Of a DNA stretch of 64,000 nt, positions 1 through 11,845 are shown piece after piece (within the stretch, counting starts at the first letter, position 1; every line of letters starts with the position of its first letter). A model generated the notes under the pieces. That model was given only the letters and a program-made list of their open reading frames with translations, was not told the DNA's origin and did not search any database. Position numbers and translations under genes: made by a program. Origin of the DNA: Theodoxus fluviatilis (taxonomy: Eukaryota > Mollusca > Gastropoda > Cycloneritida > Neritidae); contig JAWQFJ010000657.1 of assembly GCA_034096865.1 (NCBI GenBank), positions 5,001-69,000 on the forward strand. The letters run 5' to 3'.

Positions 1-335
1 TTATTTGTTACATTACGCCAAATGCGGCAATTAAGTTGATCGTGCACTCATCGACTGGATGATCGTGAATTTTCTGTCCTCGCCTGACCAGGGAAACAAA
101 ATTGTCAATTCAAGCCAGAACTAAACAGTTATCTGCTGCCACGCATTCGAGCTTTACAGGAAACATTATATCACACTAGCTCGATCGTCTGCTGGGGTAG
201 TGGCTATGGTTCGATCGTGTTCGTCTGCTAGGTATGTACGGTGTGGTTTGTTTACTTATCTTCTGCGGGTTTTGTGCAGAAATTATACGTTACGATAGTC
301 TATTGTGACTATTTTTGAATATTTTTTGATCTAAC
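1..335 (+). repeat. Dispersed repeat family R, copy 1 (cut by window edge)
   Basis: This stretch is near-identical to 21950-22300 and to 26124-26890. Shared blocks include tcaattcaagccagaac, ctagctcgatcgtctgctgg and ggttcgatcgtg. No open frame is conserved between copies, so it looks like a non-coding dispersed repeat of unknown class. The left end is missing because the window begins inside it. Confidence 0.85.
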
Positions 336-3007
336 AATGCCGGTCACCTCCACTGCAGAAAGGATTTTGTCGTTGAAGCTGCGCTAACCCCTCTGTTGTC
401 TTCAACGTGTCAGCCATGTCGACATGTTCGCGTTATCTGCCTCGTTTTGAAACCAAAATGGCGGGTCGCGTGAATAAGGTCCATAGTCTGGTCTCGCGTG
501 ACTGGAGACTTATAGATCTCTTCATTAGAAATATCGAAGAGCCACCGTGAAGGAAGAAACATAATCTTATTAGCCGAGGCAAGGCTGGGCCATATCTCGC
601 AGATGGTAATAGTTTTGGTTTTATGTAGCAAATATTCGCCTTTGTCTGTGGCTATATACCACTTCACAGTTTCCACCCCCACTACCCCCACCCCCGATCA
701 TTTGAGCTTCTAAATCGATCCTTCACTGACACTTGACGGCGAATACACTGAGAGACATGTCGGACGGAAAGTGGCGGTAGTGTTAGTAGCTAGCGGTGAA
801 GGCAGAAGCGGTAGAGGTGGGTGATGCTGATGGCGGAGCTGGTGGAGGTACCATTGTCTACTTCTCTTCCTGACAATGTCCTGTCGGCTCTTTTGTCGTG
901 ATTAGGGCTCTTCTATTGGTTCTCCTGAGTGACATGCTAGATATCATTCAGCGTGGCTGAGACTAAGTACTAGTATATCTCTGTGTCCAGAATGGCTAGA
1001 TATCGTGACTGGATCGAACACGCGTCGATTTTTTTGAAAGACGGCGAGCACATTTCAATGCAGCGCATGTAGCACTGACGCACGTACCCGCTGTCTGTAG
1101 CTGATCGCGCTTAACAGACAACGTTTCAGGCTTGCTTGCCTGCAAATAATGTGTACTGTTGGAGAACTTCGATAACGTTACATGGCATGGCCGTGTAAGA
1201 CCAGGAATGCTGCAGCATCAATTGCGCTTCAAGCTCACTCAGGCAGTACACTAGCTGTTACCAGAATAGTTCGTTGAGTGTTTCGTGGTCGATTTCGATC
1301 TGACTTGAAACGGTGAAACTAAAGGACCGAATGAACATAAACATATGTTTTCGTTCACTTGCTCACAGCACTGGCCTCATGGAGGGCAGGGGTGCGGAAT
1401 GACGCTCGCCGCCTAGAATAAGCCTTTGTGCTATGAATGGGTTAAACTGTCTCACTTGCCTTGCTACAAGACACTACCGAGCATGGCATGTCAAATGCTG
1501 AGCGGAACAGACTACCTGCTTGAAACGGATCTCATCTGGACCCGACCCTCGCCGTGTCATGGTGTCAGCAGTTTAAGCACAGCTAGCAAGCTAGCATGAG
1601 CACGAAGGCACGCGTGTAGTATGCAGTCTGCCGACCTGCGTACAAAAATAGAATACCGCGCATGCGCATAGACCTCGGCTCTGTCCGTCACGACCCAAGC
1701 TTACGTCAGGTATGTTGGGCACACCCAACGTGAAGGAGCGTTAAATTGCTTTCCCGCCATTTTGTCTGTTTCGATCATCTTCAGACCGTTATAATTGTAC
1801 GGACAGAACAGACAGAACGTAGGATTGATCGGTCGTCCTTCACCGACACCCAGTTCGAACAAAAGCAACAGCAGACGGCTTCTCAGAGGTCAGAGGTGAA
1901 GGTGAAACTTCGACCTTTGGGCGCAGAGAGACCGCTGTGGGAAAAAATGGGTCAGCGGTCATAGATCGACTTTCCGCTTTAATTTAGAGCTTGAGACGTC
2001 GGCAAAGTGGCGGGAAGGCCTGTGCGTTGCATTTGGGCGCCTTGTGAAATCATTTTTTGCCGGTTTTTTTTCTCCTTCTTGAAGGACACGAGCCTGCGGT
2101 CTTCCTTGAGTAAGCAGAATCTGGCCCACTTAATTGCATGCGGAGAAGAGAGGAGGCTTCCACGTCCCACTGTTTGAATGCAAGATTAAGATTTTTTTTC
2201 TGTGTCGGCAATGCGGCCTTCTAGCTTAATAGCTGTGTTGCGTTTCCTTTTCAGGTCAATGTGAAACTGCAGAGGCGGTTTTCTAGATAGAGAATACACA
2301 CATAGGAGGGTGTGCCATCGCCCTCATTAAATGTCGTTGACGTCGTCATCATCATCGTCGTCGTCGTTGTCTACATCGTCTTCATCATCCTCGTCGTAGT
2401 CGTCAAGAACACCAGCAGCATAAAAACATAAACAGCTACCGCAGTAACAACTACAAAAACAATACGAAATAATAAAGCCATTGCATTTGTATGTATGTAT
2501 ATTTGTTAAATTAATATATTATTTATCTAGCACCAATTTCAAAACACTGCTCAAATGCTCTGCACCGAATCACTGAGAGAAGAGAAACGTTTTCAGTTTC
2601 TTTTTGAATGCTTGGAGAGAGTTTGACAGTCGGATTGTCAATCGGAAGACCATTCCACAGTCTCAAATCAAGATTATTCAAGAAGCGCTTGAACGAGTTT
2701 CCTTTTTGAACTCGAAAAGCTGAATCCCAAAATAAACTGCAAATCCCATTTGAACTCCCGGAGAAGGGTAGGCTACTCAAGGAAATTTATTTGCCTGCTG
2801 GCCGCATCATCTTTGTTCCGCGCGATTCGATGTCATGCAGTGCCGAGATTCAACACATAGGCAGCACTTGATAATACTTGTTTGCACGGTGTTAATCACA
2901 GATTATACAAAAGGATGAGGACTATGCAGTGCGCTATCAACCACATGTGAGAATCTAAATCACAAAATGAGACACGGGCTATACAGAGTGAGAGGGGTTA
3001 GGTATGT
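336..3007. other. No gene recognised
   Basis: Only short frames without recognisable domains are present. A short GTC/ATC trinucleotide-rich stretch lies at about 2330-2402. A perfect NRF1-type palindrome, GCGCATGCGCA, sits at 1658-1668 in CpG-containing sequence and could mark a promoter, but no transcript start or coding exon can be tied to it. Confidence 0.5.
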
Positions 3008-3202
3008 CAGTACAGTAGTCGCCGCTTATTAAAAACACATTGGGACCGAACAATAGTGTTTTTAATAAGCGGCGTTTTTATTAACCGTTTGCGTGTTGAA
3101 CATGTCCATCAGTAACGATGTAAATCCGGACCGGAGAAACTGTTTTTAAAAAACGGCTGTTTTTATTAACCGCGTGTTTTATAAGCGGCGACTACTGTAC
3201 TG
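3008..3202. mobile_element. MITE with CAGTACAGTAGTCGCC termini
   Basis: The ends are inverted repeats of about 29 bp: cagtacagtagtcgccgctt at the left and its reverse complement at the right, each followed by a TTA(A)nCAC-like segment. The 195-bp interior has no coding potential and contains further short inverted copies of the CCGCTTATTAA motif. The terminus resembles those of Tc1/pogo-Tigger-type non-autonomous elements (family assignment is inference). A clear target duplication was not seen. Confidence 0.75.
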
Positions 3203-4519
3203 ATATTTTTTTAATATATAGATTTTGGAGCCTAGACCCATTATTTTGTTTTCTAGCACAGCATCGTGTTTTCCTCAGCTTTCCATCCGCAGCCTCCAGC
3301 TGGCCAGCCGTCCAGCTGGCCAGCCGATCCGATATTTCACGTTCCAAATGGCCACCATGATGATACACTGCGTTGCCCGAAACGCATTGTCTAAACTGTA
3401 ACATCCATTTTCTCAAAACGACTACCTACATGTAGGTACCAGTATTCAGTTGCTCATAAATGTGTCACTCTTCCTCCTATTTTCAAGCATTTTACATCGT
3501 TTTCAAGGATATTGTCTCCACTTTGCGACCACATGCATAGCTCAGATCTTCCAAAAGATAACATCTGTCTCAATTTGTGGTGGAGGGTAATATATCTTTC
3601 ACTCTTTCACCACCTGTGGAGCCTAGGAACAAGTTTGTAAATGGCGTTAGGATAATAGATTTTAAAACTTCGTTTGATCGCAGCAGAAGAATTTCTTGAC
3701 TGGAACCAAACAATATTTTTCTTGTGTCATAACTGAGCAGTTCGTCATCATTAAAGAAATTTGGTGAAGAAATTTGTATCAGGGCAATGTGCGCCTGATC
3801 TCTAGCTTTCTTTGGTCATTTAATCAAGATTCATCAGAAAATACAACTGCAAGAAATGGCAATTTCATATTTCGTCAAAATTAATGTACAGTATAGTATA
3901 CGTAGATGCCCAAGTTGTCTTCCTCCAAAATAAGCGCAAACTAGATTCTGATCACTAAACAGTTTAGACTGTACTGTAGACAGGTAATGCCTGCCTGCCT
4001 GCCAGCTTGCCTGTCTGGCTGGCTGGCTGGCTGGCTGGCTGTCCCTCTGTGTGTCTGTGACTCTCTGTGTGTCTGTGTGTCTCTTTGTGTCTCTGTATGT
4101 GGCAAAATTCCATAAAGTTCTACTTTGGTTCGAATGAGTTTTACTAAAATACGAACTACATGTAATGGCATACGCTGATTTAGACGACCACTGCCAGCTC
4201 AGAAGTTGGGGTTGTGGGACAATGCCAGTCGAGGTGACCTGTTTCCTGTGAGGTCGATGGGGTCACGGGGGAGATACAGAGAGTGGCAGTGTCCCGTCCA
4301 TGTGGACCTGGCGGACCAGGGAAAGAGAACGTTCACTGACCAATGATTCGATGTCCTCCCTCTCCTTACCCCCCACCCAACCCCCTGCCCCCACCCCGGT
4401 GGCCAGACTGGTGCTTGGAGCCGCCCCTGGCTGAGCCACTGCATGGAGTAGGCCCTGAAAGCTCCACAGCGAGGGCGTCCGGCTGATGAGGGGGGCACGT
4501 AGCGACTCTAGCCTTGTGT
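3203..4519. other. Non-coding; GGCT/CTGT simple repeats
   Basis: No gene seen. A tetranucleotide run of CTGC/GGCT followed by (TCTG)n lies at about 3985-4090. A purine/pyrimidine-biased C-rich patch is at 4360-4400. Confidence 0.5.
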
Positions 4520-5744
4520 AGAACTTTATTATGATTTATCTGAACTGAACTTTATTATCAAGGCCTTCAGCCCATTGCAATTACATTACATGCGTTCAAA
4601 CGACACACTTCTTATATCTACATCAGAATAATGTTACAGACTTCTTGAACTTCGACTAATTTGCAAAACAATTGTCTAAGTTGCTTGGGATGTACATTCT
4701 CTGTAATTTTATGCGTAATAAATGTATATGGCCAGTGATCTTGATAGTGTTTCAATAGCATTTTGGGTGAGTGAAATACACAACCTCGAACTTGACCGTC
4801 TACCTGTTATGTGGTTGAGGTATTTTCTTCTCAGTTCGTCATATGCATGACAGGTTAAAAGGAAGTTTTCCTCGTCTTCTTTCTGCTGACAGAATGGATA
4901 TTGAAGATCAAGCACACCTCAAAATCTTCTGTTTGATTTTAGAGCGTTAATTCCTAATCTGAATCTGACAAGTGCATTTCGAAATCTCCTTATATAGATG
5001 GAAGACAGATACTTCTCTATACCCCAGTGTTCTTTGAATGATGAATACTATTTGTACCTGTCACTGTTGCAGTTAGTGCTGTGCCATTCCTGTAAGTAGC
5101 AATCTTTTAGTCTACGCTGAAATGTGTGTAGACAGGCTTTCGTATTTCCAACACCTCCGTTCATCCAAACATATCCAATTCCAAGTCAATACAAGCAGTT
5201 CTTAATCAACTCGGCCCAATTTCTGCTCTCAGAGATTAGGCAGTGGCAAAGCATTAGGTAGGCCTGTTTGGGTACTCTTTCGGCGCTCATCGCACCCAGC
5301 TTGAACCAGTATTTCAAGGCACGAACACATCCATCTATGTAGAGGAAACCTCCCTGTCACCATATATCATGTAGTTAGGCGTTCTCGGGTCCATCGCGAA
5401 GAATCTCTTCCACCCAAAAGTGTGGACTTTCTCAATTTCGATGTGTTTTTCGAGTCCCCAGATCTCTGAGCCATACAACAGTGACGACTGTACCTGTGCA
5501 TCAAACAATCTCGTGAATACTGCTGGCCGGGAGCATCATAGGCTCCAAAGTACCTTCAATATTTGTACACACTTTTGCTTACCCTTTGTGGAGATCTCCT
5601 CAAGAGCAGATTTGATAAACAGTTTCGTGGTTAAGACAAATCCCAAATACTTGTATTGGTTTACAATTTCGACTCTTGAACCAGCCTTGTGCAGAACTCT
5701 GGTAACCCATGCACGCTTTGGTTGAGTAGGTTTTCTCTCTCGTA
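4520..5744 (-). mobile_element. Decayed non-LTR retrotransposon (Ingi/Nimb-like), 3' half
   Basis: Read on the minus strand, this carries the end of a reverse-transcriptase polyprotein. In order: a thumb-like segment with SYKYLG-type similarity (NQYKYLGFVLTTKL), SLLYGSEIWGLEKHIE, a GYVW-type segment, and the C-terminal zinc-finger tail CQQKEDEENFLLTCHAYDEL. Frameshifts and in-frame stops interrupt it, so it is dead. The 3' end has the family-like phrase gggctgaaggccttgataat followed by AATAAAG. The 5' part, including endonuclease and catalytic RT core, is absent. Class assignment is from remembered family motifs. Confidence 0.8.
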
Positions 5745-6100
5745 GGGCTCCGTGGCCGAGTGGTTCGCGCGCCTGACCTGCAGCCCCGTGGGGCTAGTGG
5801 GTGCGCTGTTCCAAGCTGCCCAGATTCTAGAGTTGCATCATTGAGCAAGGTGCTTTACTCACATTGCTTCTCCCCATCCAGGAATAAAACGGGTATCTGT
5901 GAGGGCTGAGTTGGAAGATTGTGAGAGATAACTTTGGCGTGTTCATCCGCAGCCTGGTTGCATGCTCCCGAGGGAGTTGAGACGGTGTTGGAGTGATACA
6001 AAGAGGGAGCCCAATGACCAGGGGGTAAATGTGTGCCGGTTTGAGCGCCCATCAATGGGTGAAAAAGTCGCAATATAAAAATGAGCACCTTTACCTTTAC
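5745..6100 (+). mobile_element. tRNA-derived SINE
   Basis: The head ggctccgtggccgagtggtt is a tRNA-like A-box segment (Leu/Ser-type GTGGCCGAGTGGTT). A body follows with ttgagcaaggtgctttactc, a block widespread in animal SINEs, and the end is gtcgcaatataaaaatgagc followed by a CTTTAC repeat. It abuts the LINE fragment in inverted orientation with no spacer. A related tail fragment occurs at 14705-14755 and a related SINE at 31085-31238 on the other strand. Confidence 0.8.
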
Positions 6101-7357
6101 TTAACGCAATACTCATCGAGGTCTCGGGCAGGTCATGCAGATAGTCAATTTTTAGAATTGCTACGATAGCCAAAGCTTTCTTTTCAAGAAGAGAAGATGA
6201 CATGGAATGACCCTTGGTCAGCTCTGATGAGCTGTGGAGTTGTTTATCTTTTAGACGAGTATGAAAGGGCGTCGCCGCGGATGCTGTACCAAACGGAAAG
6301 GTGACGTCTTCCCTCTCTGCAGTGCACAGAAGCTGTCAAGATGACCACTGGTCTGTGGGTCACAGCTGTCAACATCAAGCCAGATGCCCATTTCCCAGGA
6401 CTACGAATAAGCAATCCAAAAGTCATTTCCGGTCTTTTTTTTTCAAGTGATCGCTGGAATCATGGGTAACGTCCAATCAGGCAATTCTTGTACTGAGTCC
6501 GTTTCCAAAACCCGACAGCCTCTGCTTTCTCGTCCCAATTTGGATACCGATTCCTGCGTTGTTACGGCGATCATTTAATACGGTACCGCCCTTTTGGTTT
6601 GTCAGAGATAGAGGTTAAACGTGATACCTCTCTTTCTCTGCCTGTGACATAGAGTGTGTTCTTACATTGCCTCGCCTCATGCTCGTGTTTCTTCTGTCGG
6701 GTGCCTTAGCTTCCAAGTGATAGTGATTGGCAGCGTTTTGTGATAATGTTCAGTTACAGATGCTCTTGGGGAGTCCCTCGATCAGTGAACCTTTTTCCGG
6801 CCTTCATCCCTCTGTAACGAAGACCAGCTGTGATACAACTGAATGACACACTTTAGAGAGTCATCGTCAGGCATCGGAGTACTTTGAGCTTGCCATTGGC
6901 CTGCATGGATGAAAACCGCTGGGACAAAAAAAAAAACCCAACCTTCACCTCTACGCCAGTCAAATTTAAACAAGAAAAGTCAACAACACAGAGTAAATGA
7001 TCACACAATTCCCTCGATTCTCTCGGATCTTCTCCATACCATTATCTTAAAGCTCTACAGCTTTTGCACACGCATTTTTTTCTTCGTCGCTGGTGACAGT
7101 CAGATGAAAGGAAATGACAAGGACAAACTGTGTTTGACTGACTCATCTTCAATACACTGCAAGGCTCCTCCTTGTGGGGTAACTTATGGGACCTGCACAG
7201 ACGTATGGAGAAGCAGCACTCTTTACGAGTCTGACGCTGATATCAGCAGGACTTTCGAATTCGGGCATACATATCAATGCACCTTAGTACGATGCATTTG
7301 ATTGGCTGACTGGTCCCATCGCCTCTCTGTGAAAGAGCTTCACTTTGTATTTAGGTT
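6101..7357. other. No gene recognised
   Basis: Frames of 60-130 codons occur but overlap on both strands and show no domain, convincing splice sites or start context. Nothing supported here. Confidence 0.45.
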
Positions 7358-7545
7358 CCCCCTGTGGGTTGGGGGTAGGAATAGACCCCCCACGTCTCCC
7401 TACGCGATTCGTAAGAGGTGAATAAATAGGGACATCGGGACTTGATATGCGTTTACTCTGACCGTTTTTGGGGGTTATTTTCTTGCTTAATGGCCTTACA
7501 TAGCCTACAAAGGCTGATAGGCTGTAAAACTCCATTAATTCATCC
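7358..7545 (-). repeat. Short dispersed repeat family S, copy 1
   Basis: Reverse-strand copy of a roughly 190-bp family. Its plus-sense hallmarks are ttttacagcctatcagcctt, aggctatgtaaggccattaa, cgcctcttacgaatcgcgta, gggagacgcggtgggtcaat and a terminal hairpin cccccaacccacaggggg. Other copies are at 11491, 12597, 21547, 24015, 43688 and 51470. The outer edge runs into attaattcatcc, a weak trace of a tetranucleotide tract. Confidence 0.85.
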
Positions 7546-8150
7546 ACTCATTGTATCAATGTGAAGTAGCTGTCATCGTCGAAGTATTTTACAGTAGAAA
7601 CGTGTTAAGACACTTGCAATTTAAATGTTCTAGCTCTCGTTATCATACAGCACCTTTGCATCCACGTACGGATCTCGAGAAACCAATTGAAGAAAACCCC
7701 GAACAGATGTGCGCTGTTTAAAATCAGTGACAGTTTCGAAAAATAACCTTTAAGACGTTTTGCAGATTCTTTTTTCAAAACGGAGAGATTCTGCTACATG
7801 GTTTCGTATGTCTGAGTTACGGGTGATTACTCTTTACACTTTGAGGACACGACTGAATGTGTCTCTCATGTGCTCACTACCACAAAAATGGGACATCGAT
7901 GCTTTGACCACTTTCCCAATAGATAGGGCTTCTGCTCGGACACTTGACTTTTGAGGTCAGTCATCGTGCGGTAGACAGCCATGAATCAGCATTGAATTCC
8001 CAGCTCTGTGTAGCAGTTCTGTAAGAGTTATTTTTCGAAACCATGTTCATGGCGCAACATCACGGTGACAAACATGGTGACTAGTGAGGCCAGCTTTGGA
8101 AAAGTCCAAGCATGGGGATGACGCCAGGAAACTGGGTAAGCTGATTCCAC

Positions 8151-8578
8151 AGTCTCGATCTCACTACACTGAAGGACCAGCTGCCAGCCATAGTTTCTCA
8201 GTCTTGTTTGTAGGGTTGTGAAATGAAGTCTCGATCTCACTACACTGAAGGACCAGTTGCCATAGCCTCTCAGTCTTGTTTGTAGGGTTGTGAAATTTAG
8301 ACTCGATCTCACTTCACTGAAGGGCCAGTTGCCATAGCCTCTCAGTCTTGTTTGTAGGGTTGTGAAATTTAGTCTCGATCTCACTACACTGAAGGACCAG
8401 TTGCCATAGCTTCTCAGTCTTGTTTGTAGGGTTGTGAAATTTAGTCTCGATCTCACTACACTGAAGGGCCAGTTGCCATAGCTTCTCAGTCTTGTTTGTA
8501 GGGTTGTGAAATTTAGACTCGATCTCACTTCACTGAAGGACCAGTTGCCAAAGTTTCTCAGTCTTGTTTGTAGGGTTG
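8151..8578 (-). repeat. 72-bp minisatellite, about 6 units, with an open minus frame
   Basis: The unit begins agtctcgatctcactacact and contains cagtcttgtttgtagggttg. Its period is 72 bp, divisible by three, and a minus-strand frame stays open through the array (8705 to 8028, 225 codons), giving a 24-residue peptide repeat around FTTLQTRLRSYGNW. No start context, splice signal or known domain supports expression. The open frame is most simply a by-product of the period. Confidence 0.85.
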
Positions 8579-10477
8579 AAGTCTGCATGAACACCCCCAC
8601 ACTCCGCGAGGACTCGCGCTCCTTGAAGAGGCAAACAAGGTAGGTTGGAGTTTGACCTGCTACACATATGAAAACCATGGTAGGAGTCTTCAATTCTGTA
8701 CACACGTAAAGCAGAAGCCCATCAAGATCACGAAGTACATGTTAGTTTTGTTACATAAAAAGAAATGCAGAAACCTTAGAATGCCTCAGTTCAATTCCAA
8801 ACGAAATCCGCGTGGTCACAGATAAAGCAGTACAGCATTACTGAGCCGCCCTAGCTAGGTACGTGTGGGTCGACCATCATGACCACAGGGTGTGCCACTG
8901 GTCTGGGCTGTTTTGCTTTTAAAAGCAATGTCAAGAGCAATGTGTGTATCGTCTGCAAGATTGGATTGGTGTTGTGGAAGGCGAGTTGACCCTTAAGTCT
9001 AAGTCTGTGTACTTCCTTCCTTAAGTTGTCCGTGCTGCATCCTTCTTGACTTCGCTTGATACGTCTTCAGAAAATGGGCCCACACGCAGCAATGCGTGTA
9101 TGTAAGACTGCATATCACAAGCGTGGAAAAGACTGAAGAAGCCATCAACCGTTTCCTTGTATCGTTTCCGATGAGAAAACAACCTTAAAGCAGTTTCCGG
9201 CCATTATCGAAATGTTTCCTCCATAAATCAGTTTTATTTAGATGTGGACGTTTGCAATACGCAATAAAAAGCAAGCATACGTTTTAGTTAGCAAAGTCAA
9301 TTTCCTGGTCTTCTGTGTGATGACCGATAGGAAAGCCACCATTTTACGCTCAACCCACATAGCACGCGAATGACGTCACAGCAGAAAGCCCGAGTTGACA
9401 TGCCATTTATGGAGTTGGCCAAGGACGCGGCAGACGCATGCGCGCATAACTGAATTTAGATTAGGACTCCCTGGCGGCCGCCGTGGAGGCCCCGTAGGAC
9501 ACCCCGTAGGGCTAACGACCGCATGGCTATAAACAGCGCTTTTGCGCATGCGCGTGTCCCAGTTTCATGCTTAGTTCTGGCGCGCTTGGGCAGGCTGAAG
9601 CGTCTCTGGCACGTGGCCAAACTGCGTATCATGTAGCTTTAGGTGCCTTCCCACGCACACGACACTAAATTCATTCACCGGCATCGCAGGCTGCTGAAGT
9701 GCATGCACGTTGAACAACTGTTCCCACGTTACAGCTGTACACATGTTGTACTTGCCACCCTCAACGGACTACAATCACGGCGGCGGAGAGCCCCTTTTTG
9801 CAAGAATAGTTGTTAATTGTCTCCCTCGGTCAAAACATCGAGTCGAAGGCTCGAGGGAGGCAACTGCGAACAGTATTCTCCGAACGTGTCGAATCGCTAA
9901 TAGTTGTGTCCCCTATTCAGTCTAGTGTCGATGTGCTATTTCTTTTTTTTAAAAATAACTTTCTAGGGGATTTCGGGGTGAAAACATAATTTATCTCCCT
10001 GAATGTTTCTCAGTTTTATGTTAGATCTGCAGACAGGGCTTTTTTGGTTGTTGCGAGAATGGTGTTGAAGGAAGGAGAAAAGTCAGAAAACGAACAAGAA
10101 ATTATTTTTGTACCAAGTGATAAATTGGCGAGAGATTTCTTCCTCTCTCTCTCCTTTTTTTCTTTATTAAAAAAAGGATTACAAAATTGGACATCTCAGA
10201 CATGCTTCAACTGTGGGCTTTAATCAATGCCAACTATTTTAATAGACTCAATAATTGATTAAATGCCAAACCTCAGTGCTCAGGTGGAGGGCAGTAGAAT
10301 TCATGCTTTTGTTTCTGGGTGTCGCTTATAATAACAAATTGCTAGTGCATTAAAAATCATAAACTTTTCATTTAATTTATACCACAATATAAACGTATGT
10401 ATATTTAGTGAGATTTTATTAATAAACGTGTAATTATTTTAAAATCATATATAATCGAATGGAATAAGCAGCGCACT
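8579..10477. other. Non-coding, with a CpG-rich promoter-like patch
   Basis: No coding exon recognised in about 1.9 kb. The 9360-9560 part is annotated separately as a possible promoter. The remainder becomes AT-rich toward the tRNA-Sec locus. Confidence 0.45.
9360..9560. promoter_or_regulatory. CpG-rich promoter-like region (CRE, NRF1 motif)
   Basis: Contains a perfect CRE palindrome TGACGTCA (9371-9378), a perfect NRF1-type site TGCGCATGCGCG (9543-9554), a second gcatgcgcgc at about 9435 and a gcggccgc block. Such clusters are typical of housekeeping promoters in animals. Which transcript it serves is unknown: a frame starting at 9710 on the plus strand is unsupported. Inference only. Confidence 0.4.
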
Positions 10478-10556
10478 ATGTAAATGAGGTCAACTCTCTG
10501 AGGAGTATATGATAGGTTGCTTTCCTATAAATTTGTAATCGTCACTAGAAGAGAAT
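10478..10556 (+). promoter_or_regulatory. Upstream Pol III (type 3) promoter of tRNA-Sec
   Basis: A TATA box, TATAAAT, lies at 10526-10532, 25-31 bp before the tRNA. That is the position expected for tRNA-Sec genes, which in animals use a TATA box plus a proximal sequence element. The PSE window includes actctctgaggagta, and an octamer-like atgtaaat is at 10478-10485. The ctctctg and tatgatagg blocks are kept in the decayed copy at 11674-11702, which argues that they belonged to the duplicated unit. Confidence 0.7.
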
Positions 10557-10643
10557 GCCCGGATGACCCTCAGTGGTCTGGGGTGCAGGCTTCAAACCTG
10601 TAGTCGACTGACGTCGAAGTGGTTCAATTCCACCTTTCGGGCG
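10557..10643 (+). tRNA. tRNA-Sec (anticodon TCA)
   Basis: Selenocysteine tRNA, which decodes UGA at SECIS-bearing selenoprotein mRNAs after serylation, phosphorylation and selenation. It is 87 nt long, the usual animal length. Seen: acceptor strand GCCCGGA pairing with the 3' TTTCGGGC, long extra arm tagtcgactgacgtcga, anticodon loop cttcaaa with TCA at 10592-10594, T-arm ggttcaattcc, and discriminator G. The sequence is nearly the same as the vertebrate gene and differs mainly in the extra arm. It has no intron and looks intact. Transcription is likely from the upstream TATA/PSE promoter and ends at TTTT 10655-10658. Confidence 0.97.
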
Positions 10644-10654
10644 ATGGTCGTTCC

Positions 10655-10658
10655 TTTT
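10655..10658 (+). terminator. Pol III T-run terminator of tRNA-Sec
   Basis: TTTT twelve bases after the tRNA 3' end, in the context ttccttttgc. Confidence 0.75.
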
Positions 10659-11490
10659 GCGTTGTTTTGTTATTCCACCCCAAACTATGTCATCCGCCGA
10701 TGATTTGTTTTGCAATCTCAGTTCTAGAGATCAACCAACTTTCTTACATTCGTCTCGGACGGACGGTTCGGATCGACGCTCCACCAAATTTTGCCGGTCT
10801 GTTATCTCGAGTAATTCAGTTGGGAGTACTGAATACAACCATACATCGAAACTTGTGTTGGATTTATGAAAGCAAACTTTACCCCGGGAAAGACCCGAAT
10901 ACTTCATCATGTGCACGAATCTTTCAATCCAGTTCAACTCCGCCACAGGTCATGAGTGCTTTCTAAAGTTAGATATTGCAATTTACAGTGATCTCCCCCT
11001 CGATTGCCGAAATCGCGCGTTTTTCTGCTGCTTGAACTTGAAGCAAAGACCATACATGCTTGAAGTGCAATCAATCATGGATGTAATGTCCATGAATCAA
11101 TGGGAATAATAATCATAATGTATGGCTCTGGGAAACGCGTTCACGTGCTCATCACAACACTGCCTTCGTCTTCGATGAAGTAAACTGAACACCAGCATTT
11201 GATCTACATGATGTAAAATTTACGAACCCCGTTTAGTTGAGTGAGTGCATTGTGTACGTGTGTGTGTGTGTGCGTGCGTGAGAGTGAGAGAAAACGCGCA
11301 CACACATTGTTGTGGTCTGCACTGTTTGATATCGCAAAATTTTATTGCAATCTTATGCCACAATATGGATGTATAATGGAGTGAGTTTTAATCTATATTT
11401 GGGGAGGTGTATTTGTGCAAAATCTTTCAATATTATTCTGTATTAAAAAAAAACACACAACAAAGTTCTATGTAATTGAAGCAAACCACA
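10659..11490. other. No gene recognised; short GT tract
   Basis: Overlapping short frames without domains. A (GT)n/(GC)n tract lies at about 11258-11300. Confidence 0.45.
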
Positions 11491-11665
11491 GAATGAATGA
11501 GTGGGTTTTTGCGGTCTATCATTCACTGTAGGCTATGTAAGGCGATTCATCACGAAAAACCAGTAGAGTTGGTTAGAGAAAGAGCAAATCAAGTTCAGTA
11601 TTTCCTTCTATAGTTATTCGCCTTTTTACGAATCGTGTAGGGAGACACGGTGGGTCAATTCTTGT
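11491..11665 (+). repeat. Dispersed repeat family S, copy 2 (degraded)
   Basis: Recognisable through gtaggctatgtaaggc, ttattcgcc, acgaatcgtgtagggagac and ggtgggtcaattctt. The left edge is gaatgaatgagtggg, a tetranucleotide-like tract. It ends right against the tRNA-Sec relic. Confidence 0.75.
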
Positions 11666-11673
11666 ATACTATA

Positions 11674-11840
11674 CTCTCTGCAGAATGCATGTATGATAGG
11701 TTCCCTTCTTGTAGAACTGTATTTGTCGCCGAATACAAGTGTCCGAATGAATCCCGTTTGGTCTGTATAGTGCCGACTTCAAACCTAACTCACTGTGGCT
11801 GTAGTGTACTGCCGTCGAAGTGGTTATATACTGATCCGGA
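11674..11840 (+). pseudogene. Decayed tRNA-Sec gene with upstream sequence
   Basis: Aligns with the intact tRNA-Sec locus from the upstream ctctctg and tatgataggtt blocks through the tRNA body (start about 11741). Kept: tggtctg of the D region, the whole anticodon segment cttcaaacct, actg.cgtcgaagtggtt of the extra arm and T-stem. Lost: acceptor pairing (gtccgaa at 5' against an unrelated 3' end), T-loop, TATA box (ttgtaga instead) and spacing (about 11 extra bases after the anticodon arm). It cannot fold as a tRNA. Divergence indicates an old tandem duplication. Confidence 0.8.
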
Positions 11841-11845
11841 ACATC

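Noticed and set aside
5745..5830. A genuine tRNA gene at gtggccgagtggtt
   Set aside because: Only an A-box-like head; no cloverleaf, and the body continues as a SINE.
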